A DNA stretch of 34,498 nt from an uncultured Clostridia bacterium (GCA_947624285.1 CANQJS010000014.1:1-34498), one strand, 5' to 3'. Numbered from the stretch's first letter, positions 7,936-16,705 are shown. Made by a program: numbers and translations. The notes: a model not told the origin generated them from the letters alone.

Positions 7936-8307
7936 TCAAAAAATATTTGAGAGATTTATCCGCGAGCTTTCATACATTTGCTTAAGCTCGCTTTTTGTTT
8001 CGATAAGCGCTTCGTCGAGACTGTCGCTCTCGCTTTCGGCAAGGTCTTTTATCGTGCCTATGGAAACATCCGCGCTTTGCAGCACAGAATGGTCGGTCAC
8101 AAGCGTTACCTTTTTGTAGCATACGCTCCATAGGTCTGTTATCTTTTCGCAGTATTCAACCTTTTTTTCGGGCGAGATGTTTTCGTCAAGAGCCGCGTCT
8201 ATTACCGAAACTATATCCTCATATGAAGATTTTACCACATATTGCTCATAAGAACAAGCCAAAACACACACGGCAAGAAAAATAAAAGCAAACCAAAGTC
8301 TTTTCAA
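7936..8307 (-). CDS. DUF4363 family protein
   Basis: This 123-residue protein has an N-terminal hydrophobic segment (residues 4-18) ending in VLAC, which could be a lipobox or a simple membrane anchor, followed by a helical, charged outer domain. It resembles DUF4363, a small family commonly encoded next to DUF421 genes in spore-forming Clostridia. It overlaps the DUF421 stop by four bases, so the two are translationally coupled and probably function together at the membrane. The biochemical role is unknown. It is followed after only 13 bases by the GPH-GH2-nanE-nanA genes on the same strand. Confidence 0.8.
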   Translation of the reverse strand: MKRLWFAFIFLAVCVLACSYEQYVVKSSYEDIVSVIDAALDENISPEKKVEYCEKITDLWSVCYKKVTLVTDHSVLQSADVSIGTIKDLAESESDSLDEALIETKSELKQMYESSRINLSNIF

Positions 8308-8984
8308 TTCTTATTACTCTCCTTTAATGAAACGAATGTGTTTCCGTCCTCGTCAACAGTCAAAAGAAGTATATCCTTTATATCCTCTCCCGCGCTTTTC
8401 ACCGCAAGCTTTATATCACCCTGCTCGATTTTTTCTTTGCCGAAATATTCCGTAACGGGCTTGCCGTCTAAAACTATCGTTATCGGCATTTTTACCTCAT
8501 CCACCTGCATTTTCAGTTGCTTCGGCGTGACAGGCGCGTTTTGAGCCTTCTGCAAAACAGAGATACTGCCGTTCGTTTCAACTATCGCGTCCTGCACGGT
8601 GGAAATATCAAAAACATCCTTTTGCCTTACCGCGTCTACAAGATCGTCAACAGTAAGACGCAGGCGGTTAAGCTGTTTTTCGTCTATCTTTCCTTTTTTT
8701 ATCACGAATATCGGCTTTCCCTGTATGATGTTTCTGAACGAGAGACTTTTCATCGCTATTGCCGATACGATTATCTCAAACGAAACAAAAATCAGTATGG
8801 GAACAAGCATATTCGCAAGCGGCATATTATTGTCCTCCAGCGGTATGCTCGCCGCCTCCGAAACAAGAATGGTTATAACAAGCTCGTGCGGCTTCAGCTC
8901 GCCTATCTGCCTTTTTCCCATAATTCTTACCGCTATTATCGCCGTGATATAAATAATTACCGTTCTGATAAAAGTAATGCTCAT
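8304..8984 (-). CDS. DUF421 (YetF-like) membrane protein
   Basis: This 226-residue protein has three N-terminal membrane helices (about 3-75), including MGKRQIGELKPHELVITILV, the hallmark of DUF421/YetF proteins. A cytoplasmic two-part domain (about 80-226) follows, containing GKPIFVIKKGKID and a long variable linker. YetF-type proteins occur in spore formers and several are linked to the spore membrane, but no reaction is known. I chose the ATG at 8984 (preceded by GGCGG) rather than longer upstream extensions, because the family begins right at the first helix and the extension would run into the divergent gerA leader. Confidence 0.85.
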   Translation of the reverse strand: MSITFIRTVIIYITAIIAVRIMGKRQIGELKPHELVITILVSEAASIPLEDNNMPLANMLVPILIFVSFEIIVSAIAMKSLSFRNIIQGKPIFVIKKGKIDEKQLNRLRLTVDDLVDAVRQKDVFDISTVQDAIVETNGSISVLQKAQNAPVTPKQLKMQVDEVKMPITIVLDGKPVTEYFGKEKIEQGDIKLAVKSAGEDIKDILLLTVDEDGNTFVSLKESNKN

Positions 8985-9082
8985 ATTTTTTCCGCCTTTC
9001 CGCGCTTTCGGTGCGCCTTGAATATTCTTTGCATAATAACCGAAATTATTGAAAAAATAGAAAAAAAGCCTAAAAGCGGGTG

Positions 9083-9207
9083 ATGATACGGAAAAAATAT
9101 ATTCTTCAATAATCGACAATAAAAATAAAATCGAAGCGGATTTTGAGGACTGCTCCGATTTTCTGCTCAGGGAGTGTATCGTAGACAACAGGAAATGCGT
9201 AGTATGC
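9083..9207 (+). other. gerA 5' segment placed out of frame by a six-A run
   Basis: ATG 9083 opens MIRKK and then hits a stop within ten codons. In the gerA frame there is no ATG, GTG or TTG between the stop at 9058 and GTG 9208, yet that frame reads like a normal GerA N terminus (IYSSIIDNKNKIEADFEDC, then SDFLLRECIVDN). The two frames meet at six A residues (9092-9097). One more A, or a -1 slip, joins them and adds 42 residues, bringing the protein from 445 to 487, the usual family length. This suggests a sequencing or assembly indel, a real mutation, or slippage. Confidence 0.6.
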
Positions 9208-10545
9208 GTGCTTGACGGTATGATAAATTCCCTACAGCTTTCCCATATGATAATGGAGCCTTTACTAAGGTTTGAGGGCGGCTGCAAGACGGGCTCTCAG
9301 CTTTTTGAAACGGTGAAAACCTGCGTTGTAAATTCACTTGAATTGAAGGAAGTAACAAGCTTTGAGGATGCCTATTATTTTCTTGCCTCCGGCTTTGCCA
9401 CGGTGTTTATTGACGGCGTTTCAAAATGCCTTGCGCTCGGAATACAGGGCTTTGAAAAAAGAACGACGGACGAGCCGCCGGTAGAGTCCGATATAAAAGG
9501 CGCAAAAGAGTGCTTTACCGAGACGCTCAACGACAACAAGGCTGTGCTTAGACGCAGAATAAAATCTCCCGCTCTGAAGCTAAAACAGCTTAAGGTCGGC
9601 AACGAAGTGAAAAAATCGGTCGTCATCGCCTATATCAAAGGTGTTGCCGACGATGAGCTTGTAAGTGATGTGGAGCAGAGAATAACAGAAGCGCCGATTG
9701 AAAATCTACAGGATTTCGGCGAGCTCTCGTCATTTCTCGATTCGGATATAAGCTCGTTCTTTTCCGCCGTGGGAAGCACGGAAAGACCGGATAAGCTTTG
9801 CTCAAAACTGCTGGAGGGAAGAGTAGCGGTGCTTATAGACGGCACGCCATTTGCGCTTTTCGTGCCCCATCTGTTTTCCGATTCGTTTACTACCGTGGAT
9901 GATTACGATGACCTGCCGTTTTACGCCACTTTCAACAGGCTTTTAAAATATTTCGCATTTTTTATCTCGATAGTTCTTCCGGGATTATATGTGGCGGCGG
10001 GCACATTTCATCAGGAGCTTATCCCCACATCGCTGCTTTACACTATCGCAATGGCGGAGGCGACAACGCCCTTTACCCTTATGCAGGAAGCGATAATGGA
10101 ATTTATTTTATATGAAATAATGCGTGAGGCGGGCATAAGACTGCCGAAAATGATAGGCCACGCAGTTGCCATAATCGGCGCGCTTGTAATAGGAGACGCC
10201 GTTGTCAACGCGGGGCTTGTCGGCTCTCCGATGCTCGTGGTAGTGGCGGTTACGGCGATAGCGTCATATGTTATTTATCCTCTTTATGAAAGCGTTTCTG
10301 TTTTGAGGCTTATTTTCATTTTTTTGGGCGGCTTTTCGGGAATTTACGGCATAGTGCTCGGAATTTCGGTTATATGCGTAAATATTGGCGCTTTAAATCC
10401 CTACGGCGTTCCGTTCTCCGCGCCGATATCTCCGCTTAATGTTAAGAGCCTCGGCGATTTATTCTATCGCGAAAGCTGGAGAAAGCTGGCGCGGCGCAAG
10501 GTAAGAATACAGAATTTAAGGGGCGTGGATATAAATGGAATATAA
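9208..10545 (+). CDS. Spore germination protein, GerA family (A subunit of germinant receptor)
   Basis: The intact frame gives 445 residues. An N-terminal soluble domain (to about 245) includes the family stretches LRRRIKSPALKL and VAVLIDGTPFALFVPHLF. A membrane domain with about five or six helices follows, with LPGLYVAAGTFHQELIPTSL and ATTPFTLMQEAIMEF, classic GerA/SpoVAF sequence. It is the inner-membrane A subunit of a germinant receptor and works with GerB and GerC, encoded immediately downstream. GTG 9208 is the first in-frame start, but the frame clearly begins earlier (see 9083-9207). It overlaps gerB by 11 bases. Expression in the forespore is expected for the family; no clear SigG promoter was resolved. 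Confidence 0.9.
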   Translation: MLDGMINSLQLSHMIMEPLLRFEGGCKTGSQLFETVKTCVVNSLELKEVTSFEDAYYFLASGFATVFIDGVSKCLALGIQGFEKRTTDEPPVESDIKGAKECFTETLNDNKAVLRRRIKSPALKLKQLKVGNEVKKSVVIAYIKGVADDELVSDVEQRITEAPIENLQDFGELSSFLDSDISSFFSAVGSTERPDKLCSKLLEGRVAVLIDGTPFALFVPHLFSDSFTTVDDYDDLPFYATFNRLLKYFAFFISIVLPGLYVAAGTFHQELIPTSLLYTIAMAEATTPFTLMQEAIMEFILYEIMREAGIRLPKMIGHAVAIIGALVIGDAVVNAGLVGSPMLVVVAVTAIASYVIYPLYESVSVLRLIFIFLGGFSGIYGIVLGISVICVNIGALNPYGVPFSAPISPLNVKSLGDLFYRESWRKLARRKVRIQNLRGVDINGI

Positions 10546-11575
10546 GCGTAAAATGATCTCGCCGTTTGCGCTTTTCGCAATGCTGTTTGTAAGCAGGGTG
10601 CTTGTGGTGTTTACGCTGAGCAATGTAACATACCGCGGGGATTACGCTTCGGATATGCTGATAAGCCTTGCGATAGGGCTTGCGGGTGCGCTTGTGCTTT
10701 CCGTTCCCGTGGCTTACGCGGCGAAAAAGAAACACAGACTCACCGAGCCGCCGTGGCTGTCGGCGCTTTACGGCGTGTACTTCCTCTATCTCGGGGCGGT
10801 AAGCATCGGCAGGTTTTCATTTTTTGCGTCCATGGAGCTAAACACCAAATCACAGGCGCTCTTTCACGCGGTTTTGATAATTCTCGCCTGCACTTACGCC
10901 GTGTGGCTGGGAATTGAGCCGATCTCACGCTTCGGGGCATTCATTTTTGTTGTCACCTTGCTGGGAATAATCTGCATAGTCGCTTTCGGCGTTGAGAACT
11001 TTTCAATACTGAATTTGTTTCCGTTTACTCAAAACAGCTCAAATGATATTATTTCAAACGGGATAAACTTCGCGTGCCAAACGGTTGAAATAATAATGCT
11101 CGCGGTGCTTGCGCCCAAGGTAAACGGCAAGGTCACAAAGCCTTTTTATTCGGCGATACTGCTTTCATTTGCCGTGTGCGGGATTTTGTTTTTTTATTCC
11201 GTAGGAGTTTTCGGCGATACCGCCAAGGTGGTATCATTTCCGTTTTACGATCTATCACAGATATCTACTCTTGAAAACGCCCGCCTTGATTCTGTTTATA
11301 CGGCTTTCTGGATATTTGCGGTATTTTTAAAGGGCGCGCTGTTTTTGTATTGCGCATGCGAATGCTTCAATATAAAAAAGAAAGGCCTCAGGTGCGTGCT
11401 GCCCGCCATAGGTATGCTTGCGATCGTGTGGCTGCTTTCACAGCTTGATTTCTTCCTTTACAATCAAATGGCGGCTACCGTTATCCCGTTTTTGCTGTTC
11501 GGCTTTGCCGTGCCGATAGCTAATCTTCTTTTCAGAAAAAAGAGCAAGGGGGAAATACTGCTTGAAAAGCTTTAA
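10535..11575 (+). CDS. Spore germination permease, GerB family
   Basis: This 346-residue integral membrane protein has about ten hydrophobic helices and the amino-acid-permease-like GerAB/YndE layout (family length about 360). Recognisable parts are the N-terminal ISPFALFAMLF helix and NLFPFTQ in the middle, a family landmark. It is the B subunit that binds the germinant in Ger receptors. AAGGGG lies before ATG 10535, inside the end of gerA, and its own end overlaps gerC by 14 bases, so the three genes are tightly coupled. Confidence 0.9.
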   Translation: MEYKRKMISPFALFAMLFVSRVLVVFTLSNVTYRGDYASDMLISLAIGLAGALVLSVPVAYAAKKKHRLTEPPWLSALYGVYFLYLGAVSIGRFSFFASMELNTKSQALFHAVLIILACTYAVWLGIEPISRFGAFIFVVTLLGIICIVAFGVENFSILNLFPFTQNSSNDIISNGINFACQTVEIIMLAVLAPKVNGKVTKPFYSAILLSFAVCGILFFYSVGVFGDTAKVVSFPFYDLSQISTLENARLDSVYTAFWIFAVFLKGALFLYCACECFNIKKKGLRCVLPAIGMLAIVWLLSQLDFFLYNQMAATVIPFLLFGFAVPIANLLFRKKSKGEILLEKL

Positions 11576-12689
11576 GATAATTGTCTGTGTGCTGCTCGCC
11601 GCTTTGCTTTTATCCGGCTGCGGGGCGGCGGGAACACACCTCAAGGATATGAGCATAGTTGAGGGTATGGGCGTTGATATGGCAGACGGAGAGCTGGTCA
11701 TAACGGCGCAGACGCTCAATCTCGCCAAGGAGGGCAACGGAGCCGAGGCGCTTTCGGGAAATATCACCATGCTCACGCAAGGCAGGGGAACGGACATCAC
11801 GAGCGCCGTTTCAAACGCTTCGGAGAGCCTTTCCAAGGAATTGTTTTTCGGACAGAACAGGCTGATGGTTTTCGGAATGGAGCTTGCAAGCGAATATGTA
11901 GAAAAAAACCTTGACTATCTTATACGAAGCGTGGATTCCCGTATGGATGTTTCCGTCTGCATAGCGGAAAAAAACGCCTCGGAGATAATGCAAAGCAAGG
12001 AAAACGATACTCTCATACCCTCGGAATCCATAGCCTCGCTTCTCAAATTAGGCGAGAAAAGCGGATTCGGAGCGGAGGTCACCACGGCTCAGCTTCTTGA
12101 TATGTATCTCGATAAAACTTCGGATATGTATCTTCCCGTTGTAAAGGCGGGAGAAAAAAGCGTTTCGGTGGCGGGAATAGCGATTTACAACAACACAAGC
12201 CTTGCCAAGGTGCTTGACAGTGAGTCGACTTACGGCTTTCTTCTGCTCGACAACAATAATATAACCTCCGGCAACCTGACTGTGGAAAGCAAAAATATGG
12301 GCAAAATCGGTATTAAGATAATATCTTCATCAGCGAAAAGAAGCGCTTCAGTGGAAAACGGCAGGCTTGTCTTTCATGTAAAGATAAAAGCGCAGATAAT
12401 GCTTGACTCTGCCGAAAACGGGCTTATAAAAACTATGACGAAAGAATATACCGATGAGATAGAGAGCCTTGCAAATCTTAAAATAATGGGTTATTGCAAT
12501 TCGGCTTTTCTCAATTGCACACAGTCTTCAAGCGATTGCCTGAGGATAGGGGAAACGCTCGCCATGTTCAGCCCCGACGATTACGCGAAGCTGAGCGATG
12601 AATGGGATTCTGCGCTTTCCACCGCTGTTCTTGACCTGCAGGTGGATTGCCGGCTGAAGAAAATCAACGAGAACTCGAAGGGTTACTGA
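11562..12689 (+). CDS. Ger(x)C family spore germination lipoprotein
   Basis: This 375-residue protein starts at TTG 11562, preceded by AAGGGGG. A signal peptide ends in the lipobox LSGC with Cys20 as the lipidated residue. The mature part begins with IVEGMGVDM, the conserved first strand of GerC proteins, and contains the N-terminal (about 21-190) and C-terminal (about 200-370) domains expected for the family. It is the outer-face lipoprotein subunit of the receptor formed with GerA and GerB. A small minus-strand gene overlaps its last 26 bases. No terminator was found after it. Confidence 0.9.
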   Translation: MKSFKIIVCVLLAALLLSGCGAAGTHLKDMSIVEGMGVDMADGELVITAQTLNLAKEGNGAEALSGNITMLTQGRGTDITSAVSNASESLSKELFFGQNRLMVFGMELASEYVEKNLDYLIRSVDSRMDVSVCIAEKNASEIMQSKENDTLIPSESIASLLKLGEKSGFGAEVTTAQLLDMYLDKTSDMYLPVVKAGEKSVSVAGIAIYNNTSLAKVLDSESTYGFLLLDNNNITSGNLTVESKNMGKIGIKIISSSAKRSASVENGRLVFHVKIKAQIMLDSAENGLIKTMTKEYTDEIESLANLKIMGYCNSAFLNCTQSSSDCLRIGETLAMFSPDDYAKLSDEWDSALSTAVLDLQVDCRLKKINENSKGY

Positions 12690-12825
12690 CTTCCGAATTA
12701 TCGCCCGAAAAGAGCGTGGCAAGCTCCGCCGCGTTTTTTTCGGGCGGATTTGTAATCGCCGCCGCCACGGGAATGGCGAGGGTCAGTAAAAATATAACCG
12801 CAAAAATTATAAGCGCTTTTTTCAA
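12664..12825 (-). CDS. Small exported or membrane-anchored peptide (53 aa), unknown
   Basis: A minus-strand frame begins at TTG 12825 with a perfect AAGGAGG seven bases upstream. The product starts MKKALIIFAVIFLLTLAIPV, a strong signal peptide or anchor, continues AAAITNPPEKNAAELATLFS and ends in a Ser-rich tail. It overlaps the 3' end of gerC in antisense by 26 bases and is divergent from citrate synthase. The ribosome binding site and hydrophobic start argue for real translation. I do not recognise a family. It could be the truncated N terminus of a larger exported sporulation protein. No minus-strand promoter was resolved. Confidence 0.5.
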   Translation of the reverse strand: MKKALIIFAVIFLLTLAIPVAAAITNPPEKNAAELATLFSGDNSEVSNPSSSR

Positions 12826-12837
12826 ATCCTTACCTCC

Positions 12838-12867
12838 TTGACTTTAATGCTGTAAATAGAGTATAAT
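12838..12867 (+). promoter_or_regulatory. SigA-type promoter of citrate synthase
   Basis: TTGACT (12838-12843) and TATAAT (12862-12867) are spaced by 18 bases, 65 bases before the citrate synthase start. The -35 box overlaps the ribosome binding site of the divergent small gene. Confidence 0.75.
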
Positions 12868-12932
12868 AAATTATTAACAGGTTTGCATACCTGCGGTTTG
12901 CGGCAAAATATTACGGAAAGGAGAACCGAATA

Positions 12933-14300
12933 ATGTCGGCAAATTATATTTCACCAATTTCTATGGATGCCATTTCAAGCTTATGCGGTGAGCTTGATAA
13001 AAATAACTCTATCAGCAAAAGCGATTTTGCCCGCTATCATGTTAAGCGCGGCCTCAGAAATGAGGACGGCACAGGCGTTATGGCGGGGCTTACGAGGATA
13101 TGCTCCGTTGAGGGCTATTATATTCTTGACGGCGAGCGTGTTGCCAAGGAAGGCAAGCTGTATTACAGGGGCTACGACCTCAATCAGATAGTCGCAAGCT
13201 GTGTTAGAGAAAACAGATTCGGCTTTGAGGAGACCGTTTGGCTTCTTCTTTTCGGAAATCTTCCCACAGAGGATCAGCTTGCCTCGCTTCAGGAAGTGCT
13301 TTCCGTATGCAGAGCGCTCCCCGATGATTTTATTGAGGATATGATGATAAAGCATCCCTCAAAGGATATTATGAATAAAATGGCGCGCAGTATAATGTGC
13401 CTGTATTCCTATGATGAAAATCCCGATGATATATCCGTGCCGAATGTGCTTCGTCAGAGCCTGCAGCTTATCGCTCAGGTCCCCACTATAATGAACACCG
13501 CTTATCAGGTGAAGAGAAGGGCGTTTTACGGAAAAAGTATGTATCTGCACCCCATCAAAAGGGATCAGACAACTGCGGAATACATACTCAATCAAACTCG
13601 GTCGGACAAGAAATTTACGGATGAGGAGGCAAAGCTGCTCGATATCATGCTGATGCTCCACGCGGAGCACGGCGGCGGCAATAACTCCACATTTTCAACA
13701 AGGGTGCTAACCTCCAGCGGAACGGATACATATTCCGCCATTACGGCGGGCTTCGGCTCTCTTAAAGGTCCTCGCCACGGCGGAGCGAACATAAAGGTTT
13801 CCGAAATGCTCAACGAAATCATTGAAAATGTTTCAGATCCCACGGATGAGGGGCAGCTAAAGGATTACCTGCTCAAGATACTCAAAAAAGAAGCGGGCGA
13901 CGGTTTAGGGCTTATCTACGGAATGGGTCACGCCGTATATACTCTTTCCGACCCGAGGGCTGTTATCCTCAAAAAAAGCGCGCGCGAGCTTGCGTACCGC
14001 GCCGGTTATGAAAAGGAATTCCGCACACTTGAAAATATTGAAAAAATCACACCCGATCTTCTCTGCGAATACAAGGGAGAGGATAAGGAAATATGCGCTA
14101 ATGTAGACCTCTATTCAGGGCTCGTTTACAAAACGCTGAAGCTTCCCGAGGATTTGTTTACGCCGCTTTTCGCAAGCGCCAGAATAGTCGGTTGGTGCGC
14201 CCACAGGCTCGAGGAGCTCACCTCCAGCAACAAGATAATCCGCCCCGCCTACAAGAGCGTTTCACGCACAAGGGAATATGTGCCGTTGGAAAGAAGATAA
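12933..14300 (+). CDS. gltA: Citrate synthase
   Basis: This 455-residue enzyme condenses oxaloacetate and acetyl-CoA to citrate. The catalytic set is visible: His246 in MLHAEHGGGN, His282 in GPRHGGAN, His333 in GMGHAVYTLSDPRA and Asp392 in NVDLYSG. An N-terminal extension and the insert between about 130 and 215 fit the longer clostridial form. AAAGGAG precedes ATG 12933. It is followed after 43 bases by an AEC carrier with no terminator between, so they may be co-transcribed. In such anaerobes citrate synthase usually feeds an incomplete, glutamate-producing TCA branch; no other TCA gene is in the window. A methylcitrate synthase is less likely but cannot be excluded. Confidence 0.93.
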   Translation: MSANYISPISMDAISSLCGELDKNNSISKSDFARYHVKRGLRNEDGTGVMAGLTRICSVEGYYILDGERVAKEGKLYYRGYDLNQIVASCVRENRFGFEETVWLLLFGNLPTEDQLASLQEVLSVCRALPDDFIEDMMIKHPSKDIMNKMARSIMCLYSYDENPDDISVPNVLRQSLQLIAQVPTIMNTAYQVKRRAFYGKSMYLHPIKRDQTTAEYILNQTRSDKKFTDEEAKLLDIMLMLHAEHGGGNNSTFSTRVLTSSGTDTYSAITAGFGSLKGPRHGGANIKVSEMLNEIIENVSDPTDEGQLKDYLLKILKKEAGDGLGLIYGMGHAVYTLSDPRAVILKKSARELAYRAGYEKEFRTLENIEKITPDLLCEYKGEDKEICANVDLYSGLVYKTLKLPEDLFTPLFASARIVGWCAHRLEELTSSNKIIRPAYKSVSRTREYVPLERR

Positions 14301-14343
14301 GGGCTAAGCCGAAAACGAATATCAGCAAGAGGTAAATCCGTAA

Positions 14344-15276
14344 TTGTTTATTGAAAATATAAAGACCATAGCCCTGCAGGTGCTTATACTTTATCTTATC
14401 GCCGCGGTGGGCTTTGCGGCAGACAAGACAAATGTTTTTCGCAAGTCGGACTCGAAAAAAGTAATAGACCTGCTGTTCAATATAGTGTTGCCCATAGCGG
14501 TAATACATACCTTTATGAATATGGAATACACCGCCGAGCACGCGCGCGGGCTTTTCGTTGCGTTTTTGTGCGCGGCGGCAACCCACGCCTTCGGCATAGC
14601 CGTTGGCTTTGTGGTTTTCGGCAAGCGCTTTCCCGTTATGAAACGGGGAATATACCGCTACGCCACCGTCTTTTCAAACGCCGCATTTCTCGCTCTGCCT
14701 CTGGCGAAAAGCGTTATCGGCGATGAGGGCGTGTTTTACTGCTCCATCTATGTGGGCACTTTCAATATTATCGCCTTTACCTACGGAATATATGAAATAA
14801 GCGGTCATAAGGCGAAAATCAATTTAAAAAAGCTGATATTTAACCCCGGAACAATATCTGTTGCGGTGGGAATACCGCTTTTTCTTCTTCAACTTAAAAT
14901 CCCTTATGTTATAAGCTATCCGATGGAGCTTATCGGCGGAATAAATTCTCCGCTCGCGATGATAGTTTTCGGCACATTTCTCGCAAATTCCAATTTCAAA
15001 CAGATTATAATTAAAAAGGAGCTTTATCTCGTTTCTTTTCTGAGGCTGATACTTATACCCGTATGTATGCTTGGGCTTTTCCGTCTCTGCGGCGTAAGCG
15101 GCGATTTACGGGCGGCAATGATAATCTCCGCAAGCGCCCCTACCGCCACAAACACCGCGATGTATGCGGCAAAATATGATAACGATGCCGAGCTCGGCTC
15201 CGAGATCGCCACTCAGTCGAGTCTGCTGTCGATGCTCACGATGCCTGTTATCGTGGCGCTGGCATATGTTATCTAA
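14344..15276 (+). CDS. AEC (auxin efflux carrier) family transporter
   Basis: This 310-residue membrane protein has about ten helices. The N terminus (LILYLIAAVGFAADK) and the SAPTATNTAMYAAKY segment near residue 265 are typical of bacterial AEC/MdcF/MleP-type carriers. Some members move malonate, malate or similar organic acids; the cargo here is not evident, though the preceding citrate synthase gene makes an organic acid plausible. Translation probably starts at TTG 14344, with AGAGG about 12 bases upstream. Length is normal for the family. Confidence 0.85.
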   Translation: MFIENIKTIALQVLILYLIAAVGFAADKTNVFRKSDSKKVIDLLFNIVLPIAVIHTFMNMEYTAEHARGLFVAFLCAAATHAFGIAVGFVVFGKRFPVMKRGIYRYATVFSNAAFLALPLAKSVIGDEGVFYCSIYVGTFNIIAFTYGIYEISGHKAKINLKKLIFNPGTISVAVGIPLFLLQLKIPYVISYPMELIGGINSPLAMIVFGTFLANSNFKQIIIKKELYLVSFLRLILIPVCMLGLFRLCGVSGDLRAAMIISASAPTATNTAMYAAKYDNDAELGSEIATQSSLLSMLTMPVIVALAYVI

Positions 15277-15310
15277 GTGTAAATTTTATTTTAAATCTCT
15301 TTCAAGCGGA

Positions 15311-15340
15311 TTGTAAAACGGCATCGGTATCAAGTATAAT
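15311..15340 (+). promoter_or_regulatory. SigA-type promoter of darA-holB-ricT
   Basis: TTGTAA (15311-15316) and TATAAT (15335-15340) are separated by 18 bases, 52 bases before the darA start. Confidence 0.65.
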
Positions 15341-15392
15341 TCAATTAACTCGAATTTCCGAAACTGAAAAATTAAAACAAGGCAGTGATAAA

Positions 15393-15716
15393 ATGAAACT
15401 GATAATCGCAATAATATCAAATAAAGATATAGAAAAAGTGCTTGAGGCGCTCAGCTCGGCAGGTTTTATGGCAACAAAGATCTCAACAACGGGGCAGTTC
15501 CTTGAGGGTGGTCATTCCTGCGTATTCATAGGTGTTGATGAAGATAAAACAGAGGCTGTTTTCGATGTGCTCGGAAAAAATGTGACGAAGCGTATCGTCA
15601 GGCATTACGGCGTTAAGAGCACCCTTTCCGGCACGCTGCTCAAGCAGCCGGTTGATGTTGAGGAATACGGCGGAGTTGCTTTCGTTATCGATGTTGAGGA
15701 TTTCAGAAAGTTTTGA
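15393..15716 (+). CDS. darA: Cyclic di-AMP receptor, PII-like (DarA/PstA/YaaQ)
   Basis: This 107-residue cytosolic protein has the PII-like ferredoxin fold of the YaaQ/DarA family: MKLIIAIISNKD at the start, ATKISTTGQFLEGGHSCVFIG with the T-loop base, and GGVAFVIDVEDFRKF at the end. The family forms trimers that bind cyclic di-AMP between subunits. Gene order darA-holB-ricT matches the conserved Firmicutes cluster, except that yaaR, which sits between darA and holB in Bacillus subtilis, is absent. Its stop is next to the holB start. Confidence 0.92.
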   Translation: MKLIIAIISNKDIEKVLEALSSAGFMATKISTTGQFLEGGHSCVFIGVDEDKTEAVFDVLGKNVTKRIVRHYGVKSTLSGTLLKQPVDVEEYGGVAFVIDVEDFRKF

Positions 15717-15718
15717 TT

Positions 15719-16705
15719 ATGAATTTAAGCAGATTTCTCGGAAATGAAACGGTCAAAGAGCAGCTTTCCTTTCTTTTGGCTTCAGGCAGGCTTCCCCACG
15801 CGATCTTGCTTGTCGGCGAGGAGGGAATAGGAAAGCGTACCCTTGCGCGCGAGATAGCCTGCGCGCTTGTGTGCAGGTCAAACGAAGAAGCTCCGTGCCA
15901 TGAATGCCCGCAGTGCAGAAAGGCGGAAAAGGGCGTTCACCCCGATATATATATTCACATTCCCAAAGGCGGAGCGCGTTCGTTTCATGTTGATGTTGTG
16001 AGGGATGTTGTAAGCGATATTTATATGTCCCCAAACGAAGCGCCGTATAAGATATACATACTTTGCAATGCCCACCTGATGAACGAAAGCGCGCAGAATG
16101 CCTTGCTCAAGATGCTGGAGGAGCCGCCCGCCTACGGCGTAATAATACTTACGGCAACATCTAAATCTGCTCTTCTTGAAACGGTGCTTTCCCGCTGTAC
16201 TGCGTTTTCTCTCGGCGGGGTAGATATAAGGCAGGGAGCCGAATATATTTGCGCGCATAATGAAAACGCGGATTATGACGAGGCTGTTGAGGCGATGACC
16301 GCCTTCAACGGCAATATAGGCAAAGCGGCGGAAAGCCTTGAAAACGGCATAATCAAAAATCTTTCTCACCATGTGAGCGAGATATGCCGTGCTCTTGTTA
16401 TGCCGAATGAGTATGAATTGATAAAATGCCTCGGCTCTCTGTCGAAAGACAGGCAGGAGCTTTCACGCGTGCTCGCTCTGCTTAAAACGGTGTTCCGCGA
16501 CGCGCTCGCGGCAGGCGGGTCGGGAGAATTGCTTTCCGGTCAGGAGCTTGCCGTAAATAAGCTCTCCCGCGAGTTTTCAAAGGAAAAGCTGCTGAAGCTT
16601 TGCTCCGCGGCGGACGAGCTTATCGGCGCGGCAAATAAAAACGCGAATACGGCGCTTTTGATAACAAAAATCAGTTGCAGTCTGCGCGAGGCGATAGGCA
16701 GATAA
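15719..16705 (+). CDS. holB: DNA polymerase III subunit delta' (clamp loader)
   Basis: This 328-residue AAA+ clamp-loader subunit loads the sliding clamp with DnaX and delta. Visible parts are GEEGIGKRTLA at 33-43 (P-loop region), a zinc module with Cys52, Cys60, Cys63 and Cys66 (PCHECPQC), LLKMLEEPP near 138 and the sensor/arginine segment SRC. I prefer ATG 15719, because family members begin MNLSRFLGN; an in-frame TTG at 15713 would overlap the darA stop and add two residues. It lies between darA and ricT as in other Firmicutes. Confidence 0.92.
   Translation: MNLSRFLGNETVKEQLSFLLASGRLPHAILLVGEEGIGKRTLAREIACALVCRSNEEAPCHECPQCRKAEKGVHPDIYIHIPKGGARSFHVDVVRDVVSDIYMSPNEAPYKIYILCNAHLMNESAQNALLKMLEEPPAYGVIILTATSKSALLETVLSRCTAFSLGGVDIRQGAEYICAHNENADYDEAVEAMTAFNGNIGKAAESLENGIIKNLSHHVSEICRALVMPNEYELIKCLGSLSKDRQELSRVLALLKTVFRDALAAGGSGELLSGQELAVNKLSREFSKEKLLKLCSAADELIGAANKNANTALLITKISCSLREAIGR

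Noticed and set aside
8985-9287. A 101-residue N-terminal extension of the DUF421 protein
   Set aside because: The family begins at the first membrane helix (8984), and the extension is antisense to the gerA 5' coding region.
12647-12841. A 64-codon plus-strand frame after gerC
   Set aside because: It has no ribosome binding site and is antisense to the small minus-strand gene, which has a consensus site and a signal peptide.
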